In this document: positions 7,130 through 13,137 of the stretch, in pieces
Layout of the letters: each line of letters starts with the position of its first letter
Numbering within the stretch: position 1 is the stretch's first letter
Origin: a virus
Strand: one strand, 5' to 3'
IMG/VR virus record: IMGVR_UViG_3300049855_000197
Span: 1-36,983 of that record
Length of the DNA stretch: 36,983 nucleotides
Translations under genes and position numbers: made by a program
Notes under the pieces: generated by a model
The model's database searches: none
Told to the model about the DNA's origin: nothing
What the model saw: only the letters and a program-made list of their open reading frames with translations

Positions 7130-7801
7130 TCATTTGTCGTTACCTCCTTGGGTTGCCTTCTCTATGGCCTCAATGGCCTGGCGCAATGATTCATATTTCG
7201 GATTTTTGAATGTTAGCTCAGGACCCATATGTTCGCGACCAACATCATACCAGTCCAGCACGGCTTTAGCTGCCTCTAGTAGTCTGTCGGTGGGTAGTGT
7301 GGTATCCTCCGGCAAAATAGGCAGCCTAGCCATTACATGGCCCATTGATCCGCATCCCATGGCATCGCAATTATGATTGTCGCCGTCCAATACATACGGG
7401 TCACCCATAATCACCACAATTTTATAATCGGTATAGGCTTCGATTTTTTTGAATCCTTTGGGTGTCCTTCTGGAGTCGTCATCATGAAAAGGTTCAGCCG
7501 GTTTGCTTGCCTCTTCCGTATCCCTAACACCATTAGCATAACCGGCAGCCCATGCAGCATCAATAATTTTCTCGCCATCCTCCCTTTGTGGCTTGGCCTG
7601 TGGGGTGGTGAGGGCTTCGATAACACTTCGTAAACCGGATAAAACAGCATAATACAGCCTTTTTTCTTCGCTTGTATCCGGTTCATTATTAAACTCTTTG
7701 CCAGGTTTAAACGGTTCTCCCGGACCCATTTCTTTTTTAGTCAATGATTCCACCGCATCGACTAATTCCATGACCATTTTCTCTGCTGTTGCCTTATCCA
7801 T
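7130..7801 (-). CDS. Hypothetical protein, 223 aa
   Basis: The N-terminus MDKATAEKMVMELVDAVESL resembles the start of the neighbouring 104-aa protein (MSMDNETAEKLLYLFERAI), suggesting a shared N-terminal module. The middle is charged and polar (EEASKPAEPFHDDDS); residues 120-160 contain a short beta-rich segment with DGDNHNCDAMGCGSMGH, a possible metal site. The C-terminus has helices with LLEAAKAVLDWYD and LRQAIEAIEKA, like small phage proteins that count residues per read-out window in acyl chains of unknown use. It overlaps the next gene upstream by 8 nt. No family name can be given. Confidence 0.65.
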   Translation of the reverse strand: MDKATAEKMVMELVDAVESLTKKEMGPGEPFKPGKEFNNEPDTSEEKRLYYAVLSGLRSVIEALTTPQAKPQREDGEKIIDAAWAAGYANGVRDTEEASKPAEPFHDDDSRRTPKGFKKIEAYTDYKIVVIMGDPYVLDGDNHNCDAMGCGSMGHVMARLPILPEDTTLPTDRLLEAAKAVLDWYDVGREHMGPELTFKNPKYESLRQAIEAIEKATQGGNDK

Positions 7802-7997
7802 TGCTGGGCTTCTTTCGCATCTCCAGTTTATTCACGCTCACATCACAAACCCAATCGATAGAGATCTCCATATCCGCAATTAAATTTTTACTAACGCACC
7901 AAGCCTCTAAGCGCTCTCTCAAAATGGCATCAAAATTGGCTTTTAATGTTTCCGTTTGCTTTTCCCATTCGGCTTCAAACTCATCTCGAATGCTCAT
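7794..7997 (-). CDS. Hypothetical protein, 67 aa
   Basis: I chose the ATG at 7997, which overlaps the upstream stop (ATGA) and follows AAAGGAG, over an ATG 25 codons earlier. The start MSIRDEFEAEWEKQTETLKA is an amphipathic helix; a short beta segment follows (ADMEISIDWVCDVSV) and the end is basic. The ribosome site and start lie in a 41-bp sequence repeated at 8633-8673. The fold is unknown; the protein belongs to the small-protein array of the 9524-6507 operon. Confidence 0.65.
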   Translation of the reverse strand: MSIRDEFEAEWEKQTETLKANFDAILRERLEAWCVSKNLIADMEISIDWVCDVSVNKLEMRKKPSNG

Positions 7998-8033
7998 ACC
8001 TGTTCTCCTTTGGTTGGTTCCACGGGTGGAGGG
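7993..8033. repeat. 41-bp direct repeat at a gene boundary, copy 1
   Basis: This stretch is identical to 8633-8673. On the minus strand it encodes the last residues PPPVEPTKGEQV of one gene, its TGA, the AAAGGAG ribosome site and the ATG of the next gene, so it is a duplicated stop/RBS/start junction. Confidence 0.9.
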
Positions 8034-8308
8034 GTGGGGGCAAACCATTTGTATGGGTAGGCAGGTGGGCATATTCCATCAGGACCGTGGGCGGCTTGAA
8101 CTTGCCTACAGTTGACACATACTGATGTATTTCGTTCATAATATGTGGGGCCTATTATTGGTTTATATTCATTATTTGTTAGGCCCTTCATTATTTCGTT
8201 TCTTAAAAGCTCTTCTTTTTCTGCATGTCCTTTCTCTACCATTCCAGCACAAATAGCGCGCTCAAATAGGTATAAAAGCTTCTCTGCTGTTTCGTTATCC
8301 ATGCTCAT
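7994..8308 (-). CDS. Hypothetical protein with zinc-binding Cys pair, 104 aa
   Basis: The start at 8308 overlaps the upstream TGA (ATGA); the frame is open for four more codons upstream. The N-terminal helix (DNETAEKLLYLFERAI) is similar to that of the 223-aa protein in the same operon. A later segment has SVCVNCRQVQAAHGPDGICP, with CxxC, His and Cys as a plausible zinc knuckle. It ends in PPPVEPTKGEQV, the same C-terminal tail as the Lar-like protein at 8634-8936. Function unknown. Confidence 0.65.
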   Translation of the reverse strand: MSMDNETAEKLLYLFERAICAGMVEKGHAEKEELLRNEIMKGLTNNEYKPIIGPTYYERNTSVCVNCRQVQAAHGPDGICPPAYPYKWFAPTPPPVEPTKGEQV

Positions 8309-8637
8309 CGGTCTGCCCACTTCTTGGCGTAATTTTCCACCGCCTTTTTGTTTGCATCCTCGTCTATCAGAATTTTATTACAACAGTCTTTGCAATATTT
8401 ATAACCAATATGCCAGGGCCCGGTAGACATTATTTCTACTAAGTTATGCGCACCGCCATTCATACACTCGGCTTTATGTCCATTAAAGTCCCAGTGAATC
8501 GCTACTTGTAAAGCAAATAACTTTCCGCAGTTGTGGCATTCCTGCTCGTAGGTTTCGCTTTCGTCAGTAGCAAAACCGTCATCCTGGCAAACTTCAAGCT
8601 CCGCTTCACAATACGGGCATTCTACATTATTACTCAT
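8305..8637 (-). CDS. Zinc-ribbon protein, 110 aa
   Basis: The N-terminus is a complete zinc ribbon: CPYC at residues 7-10 and CHNC at about residues 34-37, flanked by short beta strands. A second metal-type cluster follows, with His residues and YCKDCC (about residues 81-86). The ATG at 8637 overlaps the upstream TGA (ATGA) and uses the repeated AAAGGAG site. Related zinc-ribbon proteins are common in phage early regions. The partner and role are unknown. Confidence 0.68.
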   Translation of the reverse strand: MSNNVECPYCEAELEVCQDDGFATDESETYEQECHNCGKLFALQVAIHWDFNGHKAECMNGGAHNLVEIMSTGPWHIGYKYCKDCCNKILIDEDANKKAVENYAKKWADR

Positions 8638-8673
8638 ACCTGTTCTCCTTTGGTTGGTTCCACGGGTGGAGGG
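8633..8673. repeat. 41-bp direct repeat at a gene boundary, copy 2
   Basis: This is the second exact copy of 7993-8033, 640 bp away, again covering tail codons, stop, ribosome site and the next ATG. Confidence 0.9.
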
Positions 8674-8936
8674 ACAATGCCTATTGAGTGGCAGATAAAA
8701 TTAGACTCCAACTCCTTCACCCTGGCCCTTAGTGCCTCAACCTCATCGCATAGGACTCGCTTATTCCAAAATGCTACGGCTTTTTTCTCATATAGGGTAC
8801 GAGGCCCTGTAACTGTGCATTTTGTGCACTCGACCTGAAATGGAGTATTTGGACCTCCAACGCTATCGATTACACACTCACCACCACAGAAAGGGCATGG
8901 TAGTATCACCTCAATGCCTAATGGTTGGTTGCTCAT
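8634..8936 (-). CDS. Lar-like restriction-alleviation zinc protein
   Basis: The product is 100 aa from the ATG at 8936, which overlaps the upstream stop (ATGA); the longer frame to 9008 would run into the preceding gene. It has the Lar layout: LPCPFCGG near residues 12-19, CTKCTVTGP near residues 36-44, and AVAFWNKR near residues 51-58. Lar proteins of lambdoid phages and Rac modulate type I restriction, favouring modification. A helical extension and the tail PPPVEPTKGEQV follow the domain. The family match is by motif pattern only. Confidence 0.7.
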   Translation of the reverse strand: MSNQPLGIEVILPCPFCGGECVIDSVGGPNTPFQVECTKCTVTGPRTLYEKKAVAFWNKRVLCDEVEALRARVKELESNFICHSIGIVPPPVEPTKGEQV

Positions 8937-9214
8937 GGCTTGGCCTCTCTGGCTTTTATCATGGCATCGGCGAATTTGTAAGCCGATATAGCGTCCTGCT
9001 CTATCCATTTAGTCTGCATGGCCTCGACTTCCTCCGGTGTGCCCTGTATTGATCTTTCGTCTGGAGTGGCTATAATACCCTGCAAAGCCTTAGCAGCAAA
9101 ATAATCCCTAACGGTTAGCCCGCCAGTTATTTCAACGATTGGGAATCCCGCTTCGCTTGCACCTTGGTCTATTCCCTGCGGAAACGCTGGCCCGCCTGTT
9201 TTAATCTCGCTCAT
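8933..9214 (-). CDS. Conserved phage hypothetical (GGPAFP family), 93 aa
   Basis: I chose the ATG at 9214 because GAGGTGA lies 5 nt upstream and because the family starts here (MSEIKTGGPAFPQGI). The pattern GGPAFP, then LTVRDYFAAKALQGII, then AYKFADAMIKARE is widespread in phages of enterobacteria and other proteobacteria, with no known function. The second half is helical. It is the second gene of the unit driven from 9571-9599. Confidence 0.75.
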   Translation of the reverse strand: MSEIKTGGPAFPQGIDQGASEAGFPIVEITGGLTVRDYFAAKALQGIIATPDERSIQGTPEEVEAMQTKWIEQDAISAYKFADAMIKAREAKP

Positions 9215-9263
9215 TCTTTCACCTCTTCCTTTGGTAGTGGTGGGGCATTGCTGCCCCGGTGGG

Positions 9264-9524
9264 TTATGCAAATATGCTGATATATTTAGCGTTTTCGCCT
9301 AATGTAGCGCATGCCGTTAAAATATCATTGATTTTATCCTGATTTATTTTGATTTCTGGGTTTTTTGGGAATTTCTTGATGTCTGCGCTATTTCCAAAAT
9401 CGTAGCCAGAAAAGCCTTCAAATTTAACCATGTTATAGCCTATTTTTTTAGCCTGTAGAATTACGGCTGATTCGGAGATGTTTAGGTCTGAGGTGTCGAT
9501 TTTGGTGTATTTTACAGTGTTCAT
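9264..9524 (-). CDS. Hypothetical protein, 86 aa, first gene of leftward operon
   Basis: The product begins MNTVKYTKIDTSDLNISESA and alternates short charged strands and helices, with few Cys and no membrane segment. It is the promoter-proximal gene behind the strong promoter at 9571-9599, and its leader carries GGAACAAGGAACAA, also seen before the gene at 18524. It is probably an early protein by position. The composition is Lys/Asn/Ile-rich, lower in GC than its neighbours. Confidence 0.65.
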   Translation of the reverse strand: MNTVKYTKIDTSDLNISESAVILQAKKIGYNMVKFEGFSGYDFGNSADIKKFPKNPEIKINQDKINDILTACATLGENAKYISIFA

Positions 9525-9570
9525 CTTGTTGTTCCTTGTTCCTGTCGGCTTAACTGCCTGACCTGTCTAT

Positions 9571-9599
9571 AATATATCTCATTGGTATTAGGTTGTCAA
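9571..9599 (-). promoter_or_regulatory. Sigma70 promoter for the 9524-6507 operon
   Basis: On the minus strand, -35 TTGACA (9594-9599), a 17-nt spacer and -10 TATATT (9571-9576) lie about 47 nt upstream of the ATG at 9524. A TTTGCGGAAA element (9627-9636), shared with the divergent region near 12740, lies upstream of the -35. Confidence 0.82.
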
Positions 9600-9656
9600 A
9601 CAATTATTGAATAAAGGTGAAAATAGTTTCCGCAAAAGGTAAGTTTGGTAATTCAG

Positions 9657-10202
9657 TCAAATTTTGCCATTTATTGCTTTATAATGTTTGATTTTAGACT
9701 GCATCCAATCGCGGGATGGCCTGAATTTATCCTTCGATTTAGCTTTTAATTCTTCAGACTCTCCCGATCCATAATAGGCGTCTATATAAGCCGCCATTTT
9801 CTCAGGCTCTCCACCTCTAAACCCATTGCATTTTTTGCATTGGATATGCACGTTTTTTTCATCCCACCTAGTCGCTAAATCCTGCCTGGGTACATAATGG
9901 CCAGCGTCCATTTCCCGCCAATGTTTGGTTAACCCGCAAGTTACGCATTTGCCAATCCCGTATTCGCTTGAGTCCCGCTCTCGTATAAATATTGAAAATA
10001 CTCTGTCCAGCTCTTTTTTCAATTTCGATAATGTAACCGGAATGTTACCTTTTGGAATTTTGATTGATGGTTTAAACGGCTTAGCTTTACGCATGGATTT
10101 TTCCGCGTGTTGCCGTATCATCCGCGATACTATGGTTGGAACTCCAGCGGTTTTATCATCCCAAGCCAAAGCATCTAGCCACTGCTCCGAATTTGTTTTC
10201 AT
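9657..10202 (-). CDS. ninG: NinG-like recombination endonuclease (Rap)
   Basis: The product is 181 aa. NinG/Rap of lambda is a Holliday-junction and D-loop nuclease that aids phage recombination. Here the metal and catalytic motifs are visible: CVTCGLTKHW at residues 86-95, MDAGHYVPRQ at 98-107, and NVHIQCKKCNGFRGG at 117-131, matching the family's Cys-His-Cys cluster. The basic N-terminal half (residues 30-60, Lys-rich) likely binds DNA. It is coupled to the 52-aa gene upstream (ATGA) and ends the operon that begins at 12665. Confidence 0.88.
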   Translation of the reverse strand: MKTNSEQWLDALAWDDKTAGVPTIVSRMIRQHAEKSMRKAKPFKPSIKIPKGNIPVTLSKLKKELDRVFSIFIRERDSSEYGIGKCVTCGLTKHWREMDAGHYVPRQDLATRWDEKNVHIQCKKCNGFRGGEPEKMAAYIDAYYGSGESEELKAKSKDKFRPSRDWMQSKIKHYKAINGKI

Positions 10203-10357
10203 CTCATCCTCTCAATCACATATTCAACCGCCTTTTGCCTATGTCCTGGACCTACAAACTTTTTACCGCCCTTTTCCTTATGGGTTACATGGGTAAAGCT
10301 TGGGCCAATGTGTACATGGTAGCCTGCTTCTGTGATTACTTCAATGACTCCAGTCAT
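10199..10357 (-). CDS. Hypothetical protein, 52 aa
   Basis: Although short, this frame is tied into the operon at both ends: its ATG overlaps the stop of the upstream 49-aa gene (ATGA) and its TGA overlaps the ninG start (ATGA). The protein is basic and His-rich (THVTHKEKGGKKFVGPGHR) after a short beta segment (MTGVIEVITEAGYHVHIGP). Unrecognised. Confidence 0.65.
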   Translation of the reverse strand: MTGVIEVITEAGYHVHIGPSFTHVTHKEKGGKKFVGPGHRQKAVEYVIERMR

Positions 10358-10503
10358 GGGTTTAACTTCTTATAAATTATGCGCCCTTTTAGTTGGTCAT
10401 TTAGATATTGCACCAAATCACGCGCTTCACCTTCTGAAAATGTTTTTTCATTTAGAATCGTTTTGATTATGCACTTAATCATATTTAGTCTAGCGTTTTT
10501 CAT
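10354..10503 (-). CDS. Hypothetical protein, 49 aa
   Basis: The frame starts at 10503 in an ATGA overlap with the upstream gene and ends in an ATGA overlap with the downstream gene. The predicted product is mostly helical and amphipathic (MKNARLNMIKCIIKTILNEK, then GEARDLVQYLNDQLKGR). Function unknown; it may be a small protein-binding or DNA-binding helix pair. Confidence 0.62.
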   Translation of the reverse strand: MKNARLNMIKCIIKTILNEKTFSEGEARDLVQYLNDQLKGRIIYKKLNP

Positions 10504-10697
10504 GGGTTCCATCCTTTTGGCGGGTCGCCTATAGTTAATGGTGGTTTATACTCCATTCCCGATATATCGGACGTCAATAAATTACAGTGACGCTCTACAC
10601 AAGCATATTCAACTATATCCATTATCAAATGAGCCTTGTCACTCTCAAGCAAATTTTTATCCGCTATTATTTCCATCACTTTTTCTTTTATGTTCAC
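10500..10697 (-). CDS. Hypothetical protein, 65 aa, GTG start
   Basis: The start is GTG at 10697, overlapping the endolysin stop (GTGA). The N-terminal half is helical (MNIKEKVMEIIADKNLLESD), followed by a His/Cys region (EYACVERHC) and a Pro-rich tail (YKPPLTIGDPPKGWNP). Unrecognised. It sits directly after the peptidase gene in the lysis/recombination operon. Confidence 0.6.
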   Translation of the reverse strand: MNIKEKVMEIIADKNLLESDKAHLIMDIVEYACVERHCNLLTSDISGMEYKPPLTIGDPPKGWNP

Positions 10698-11137
10698 GGT
10701 TTAATCCATTGTATTCGGTTTGGGACATTAGCTGTTGAGATATGGACCCAATTTACATTATTTTCAACCTGGTTTATGAACATGATATCGAGGTGTTCTT
10801 GGTTCGCTTTTATGTCTGCCCTAACTTTTTCCGCGCTCATACCGTATACATCAAAGTCTATAGCCTGGCCTCTTTTATGGGCGGATAGCTTAGCCCCAAC
10901 CGTAGAATCTGGGTGCCTAAACCCTCGGCTTTTGAACGCGTTAACAGCTCCCCTATGCCAGTTGTTAATTGTAATAGGCACTTTATAGCGGTCCCTTAGA
11001 CGGTCCATGGTTGATAGTAAAGTTGTATCGAATAAGCTCCAAGCTGATTCACCTAGTGCCTCATATGTTTCGGGGTCTACCAACTCCTGAATCTGAAAAT
11101 ATATGCACTTATAAAATCTGTTGTATGGTTTAAGCAT
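10694..11137 (-). CDS. Endolysin candidate, M15-type (D-Ala-D-Ala or L-Ala-D-Glu) peptidase
   Basis: The product is 147 aa from ATG 11137; an ATG at 11146 lies directly against the GAGGA site, so 11137 is preferred. The M15-family zinc pattern is visible as SAHKRGQAID (residues 85-94, SxHxxGxAxD with His87 and Asp94) and WVH (130-132). These enzymes cut peptidoglycan peptide bridges. There is no signal peptide, so release would need a holin; the two-TM protein at 11807-12010 in the same operon is the best candidate. I see no catalytic residue missing. Confidence 0.82.
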   Translation of the reverse strand: MLKPYNRFYKCIYFQIQELVDPETYEALGESAWSLFDTTLLSTMDRLRDRYKVPITINNWHRGAVNAFKSRGFRHPDSTVGAKLSAHKRGQAIDFDVYGMSAEKVRADIKANQEHLDIMFINQVENNVNWVHISTANVPNRIQWIKP

Positions 11138-11342
11138 AAAATCCATTCCTCAAAGGTTTCCCGCTATCTACGTTATTTGTCGTGCCTACGATTACCGGTT
11201 TTGGGTTTAAAATCTTCACCGCTTCCATTAAATCCCGAACATCCAATGCCAGATGGTCGATTATATTCCCGCTATGCCCTAGCGACTCCCCAAGCTCTGC
11301 GCCTGCTATAAGTTCCAAAAGCCTCGACTCGTTCACTCTCAT
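11130..11342 (-). CDS. Hypothetical protein, 70 aa
   Basis: It starts at ATG 11342 in an ATGA overlap with the upstream gene and overlaps the endolysin start by several bases. The N-terminal two-thirds is helical (MRVNESRLLELIAGAELG, then DVRDLMEAVKIL), and the end is a Pro/Val strand (NPKPVIVGTTNNVDSG). It is soluble and acidic. No family is recognised. Confidence 0.62.
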   Translation of the reverse strand: MRVNESRLLELIAGAELGESLGHSGNIIDHLALDVRDLMEAVKILNPKPVIVGTTNNVDSGKPLRNGFYA

Positions 11343-11551
11343 TTTGTCGCCTGCATTTTTAATGATTTCCTGATTTCCAAAACTTTAGCTTTAATCTCAG
11401 CCTCTTTTTGCTTTTCTGGGTTTACCCGTTTCACCCTTATCGGGCACCCCATTCTACGCCTTCGCTTTTCCTGTGACTCTCGGCCAATCCTTCGCTCTTC
11501 CTCTGGGTGGGCTAATCGCCATCGTTTAGCTGCTGCATAACTACCCGCCAA
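11339..11551 (-). CDS. Small basic protein, 70 aa, TTG start
   Basis: The frame has no ATG before residue 34. The TTG at 11551 is supported by an AAAGGAG site 7-8 nt upstream, inside the end of the upstream gene. The product is highly basic with a single long helix (RRWRLAHPEEERRIGRES-like segments, then KQKEAEIKAKVLEIRKSL). It is probably nucleic-acid binding. It overlaps its upstream and downstream genes. Confidence 0.6.
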   Translation of the reverse strand: MAGSYAAAKRWRLAHPEEERRIGRESQEKRRRRMGCPIRVKRVNPEKQKEAEIKAKVLEIRKSLKMQATK

Positions 11552-11810
11552 AAGGTTTCTCCTTTCTATTTCTTATTCTATCCAGCCTGTTTATAAACCG
11601 CTTGCGGTCCTTGTCGCTCTCGATAATGGCATTTTCTACGTAGCGTTTGGCTGGCCACAAATGAGCATCATCACCGTTACCTGTTCTCATTTTTAGCCGT
11701 GTCTGGTTAAGCCCGGCGATGTGGGTTCGGTCTGGGTTTCCCTTGGGCTTGACTGTGGCTGTGGGCTTGTCTAGGTCTGCAACAATGGCGTTGTAATCAG
11801 TGCCGGTCAT
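11541..11810 (-). CDS. Hypothetical protein, 89 aa
   Basis: The start at 11810 is an ATGA overlap with the membrane-protein gene. The protein is hydrophilic and basic in its C-terminal half (ESDKDRKRFINRLDRIRNRK), with a Thr/Lys/Pro-rich middle (KPTATVKPKGNPDRTH). There is no transmembrane segment. Unrecognised. Confidence 0.6.
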   Translation of the reverse strand: MTGTDYNAIVADLDKPTATVKPKGNPDRTHIAGLNQTRLKMRTGNGDDAHLWPAKRYVENAIIESDKDRKRFINRLDRIRNRKEKPFGG

Positions 11811-12010
11811 GGCAGCCTCTTAAAAGCTTTAACGGTGATTAAAATAAAAGGGTAAATAGGTATTAGCATCCAAACCAAAAACTGTTTTTTTGTTAAATTT
11901 GCGCCATATTTAGGATCAAATTCTACAGCGCTATTTAACGCTAAAGTGAATAAGCAAAGCACCCATTGAATAAACATTATGCACGCAATTGATAACAATA
12001 GCTCTTTCAT
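11807..12010 (-). CDS. Two-TM small membrane protein, holin candidate
   Basis: The 67-aa product has two hydrophobic segments (residues about 4-26, LLLSIACIMFIQWVLCLFTL, and about 44-61, QFLVWMLIPIYPFILITV), with a short charged loop between and a basic tail (KAFKRLP). Size and two-TM layout fit a class II holin, which would release the M15 endolysin encoded four genes downstream. Other small phage membrane proteins look alike, so the call rests on topology and operon membership. Coupled by ATGA on both sides. Confidence 0.55.
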   Translation of the reverse strand: MKELLLSIACIMFIQWVLCLFTLALNSAVEFDPKYGANLTKKQFLVWMLIPIYPFILITVKAFKRLP

Positions 12011-12489
12011 TTCATCCCCTCGTATATCTCGTTTAGTGGTCTGGTTAGGTCAATGATTTTTTTGCATTTCGTTTTATCGTGTATCTGTCCATCTACATCC
12101 AATATCTCCCCATTTTTCCAAGCAAAGCATTTCCTAATGCTGCCAAAGGTATAGAATAAATCCCCCGCCTTAATCTCGTTATCTGCCTTGATGCGCTGGG
12201 CCTCCTCACCTAAACGTATAGCTTCGGAGAGGGGTATACAATACTGCGATTTGCAGTCTGAACCATAGCTTATGGGCCTTGGGATTATAGGTGACATTAT
12301 GTCTATCATTTTCTCGTTCATATCATTCTCCTTGGGTTTGATTGGTTTACGGTATCGGTATTCCGAGCATAAATTTTCTTTTGGATCATCGCGCTTATAC
12401 CATGTACCTATATAATAAAACTCAACATCTGGCCCTGGCTCAGTAGCCTTTTCGTACCATTCCCCGTAGTCAATGCCATCCTGTATCAT
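12007..12489 (-). CDS. Hypothetical protein, 160 aa, with internal start
   Basis: The protein seems to have two parts. Residues 1-56 form a small aromatic-rich module (EFYYIGTWYKRDDP, then SEYRYRKPIK). A second part starts at Met57 (12321) with its own AAGGAG site 6 nt upstream (MNEKMIDIMSPI); it contains EEAQRIKADNEIKAGDLFYT and a small beta-rich end. The full-length start at 12489 also has a good GGAGG site and is coupled to the RHH gene (ATGA). So either one fused protein or two products in the same frame. Function unknown. Confidence 0.62.
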   Translation of the reverse strand: MIQDGIDYGEWYEKATEPGPDVEFYYIGTWYKRDDPKENLCSEYRYRKPIKPKENDMNEKMIDIMSPIIPRPISYGSDCKSQYCIPLSEAIRLGEEAQRIKADNEIKAGDLFYTFGSIRKCFAWKNGEILDVDGQIHDKTKCKKIIDLTRPLNEIYEGMK

Positions 12490-12665
12490 TTATGTTCCTC
12501 CCTCTCTAATGTTTCTTTTGCTGCTCGATTAATAAAACTACTGCGCTTGCCTTCTGGGTAGGCAGCTTCCAGGCTCTCAATCACCTCTGAGTCAAATGAG
12601 AATGCCCGCCTAACCTTTTTAACTTCCTTGAATGGTGGCCCGCGCTTTTTATGCTTTTTGTTCAT
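12486..12665 (-). CDS. Ribbon-helix-helix (Arc/CopG-type) regulator
   Basis: The product is 59 aa from ATG 12665; a longer frame to 12743 would put the promoter inside the gene. After a basic N-terminal arm (MNKKHKKRGPP), the pattern fits RHH: a beta strand (RAFSF), helix A (SEVIESLEAAYP) and helix B after a turn (SSFINRAAKETLEREE). RHH proteins bind DNA as dimers and often repress their own promoter. Here a 24-bp palindrome covers the -10 box, and the -10 ends 7 nt before the ATG, predicting a leaderless mRNA. It is the first gene of the long leftward operon. Confidence 0.72.
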   Translation of the reverse strand: MNKKHKKRGPPFKEVKKVRRAFSFDSEVIESLEAAYPEGKRSSFINRAAKETLEREEHK

Positions 12666-12670
12666 AAGGA

Positions 12671-12701
12671 TTAAAATAGCATCGCCTATTTTAAATGTCA
12701 A
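12671..12701 (-). promoter_or_regulatory. Promoter of the RHH operon with palindromic operator
   Basis: The minus strand has -35 TTGACA (12696-12701), a 17-nt spacer and -10 TATTTT (12673-12678). A perfect 9-bp inverted repeat, TTAAAATAG/CTATTTTAA with a 6-nt gap (12671-12694), overlaps the -10 and spacer. Repressor binding there would block the polymerase. The expected transcription start is at or next to the A of the ATG (12665). Confidence 0.78.
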
Positions 12702-12705
12702 CCCA

Positions 12706-12756
12706 TTTCGCAAATATATTTTGTGGCCTGTCAATTTCCGCAAATGGTTGTATATT
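12706..12756 (+). promoter_or_regulatory. Divergent promoter and TTTSCGCAAA-type elements
   Basis: TTTCGCAAA (12706-12714) and TTTCCGCAAA (12735-12744) lie between the leftward RHH promoter and a rightward promoter-like pair: CTGTCA (12728-12733), a 17-nt spacer and TATATT (12751-12756). The second element is followed, on the minus strand, by another TTGACA (12729-12734), so the block looks like a decayed duplication. The same TTTCCGCAAA occurs at 9627-9636 before the other leftward promoter. Confidence 0.5.
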
Positions 12757-12762
12757 TTGGAT

Positions 12763-12920
12763 TCTCGCTTCCCTTTCTATTGAAAAGTTGAATGGTTAAG
12801 AGTGAGAGCAGAAGCTGAGTAGTCCGGACGGCAATCAGGATAATGCTTGGCTTCCGAATCTGGCCCCAGGCTAGACCTGGCAGTAGGATTCACCGGGGCC
12901 TAAATGGCCCCTTTCTTTTT
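12763..12920 (+). ncRNA. Candidate phage small RNA with terminator
   Basis: There is no open frame here. A promoter-like pair (12728-12756) would start a transcript near 12763, and a strong intrinsic terminator ends it at about 12920. Internal pairings visible by eye are GAAGC/GCTTC (12811-12815 with 12850-12854) and CCAGG/CCTGG around 12867-12880, so the RNA of about 158 nt would be well folded. No known RNA family is recognised. It lies between the RHH regulator and the replication operon, where antisense or regulatory RNAs are common in temperate phages. Confidence 0.5.
12895..12920 (+). terminator. Rho-independent terminator of the small RNA
   Basis: GGGGCC (12895-12900), a 5-nt loop and GGCCCC (12906-12911) are followed by a T-rich tract TTTCTTTTT. 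The stem is GC-only and the tail lies on the plus strand, so it terminates rightward transcription. Confidence 0.85.
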
Positions 12921-12981
12921 CCTGCAACTATAGATTTCCATATCGTCACCAAACCGGCTTTCCTGCTAATAAAAATATTTG

Positions 12982-13010
12982 TTGACTTTTACCCGTGGAG
13001 GTTGTAGATT
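12982..13010 (+). promoter_or_regulatory. Sigma70-type promoter of the replication operon
   Basis: TTGACT (12982-12987), a 17-nt spacer and TAGATT (13005-13010) predict a start near 13017-13018, exactly where the first arm of the long leader stem begins. The HNH gene starts 120 nt further on. Confidence 0.7.
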
Positions 13011-13017
13011 GTATTCC

Positions 13018-13137
13018 AGCGAAGAGGTTATTTCATGTTTAAATATTTTCTCAAAACGAACGCATCCAGGCAAAACATGGGATCCTCTTCGCTCGTCGAT
13101 CCTCCAGCTTGCGGTGCGTTCTTTTTGGGAAAAGTAA
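13018..13137 (+). promoter_or_regulatory. Structured leader upstream of the replication operon
   Basis: Two alternative folds are visible. Fold A pairs AGCGAAGAGG (13018-13027) with CCTCTTCGCT (13084-13093), a perfect 10-bp stem, with an inner stem CATGTTT/AAACATG (13034-13040, 13073-13079). Fold B pairs GAACGCA (13058-13064) with TGCGTTC (13115-13121), enclosing GGATC/GATCC, and is followed by TTTTT (13122-13126). A and B cannot form together as nested stems, and B is terminator-like. This is the layout of an attenuator. No known riboswitch is recognised. Confidence 0.5.

Noticed and set aside
12666-12743. Longer start for the RHH gene at 12743
   Set aside because: It would place the promoter and palindrome inside the gene and add residues unlike the family.
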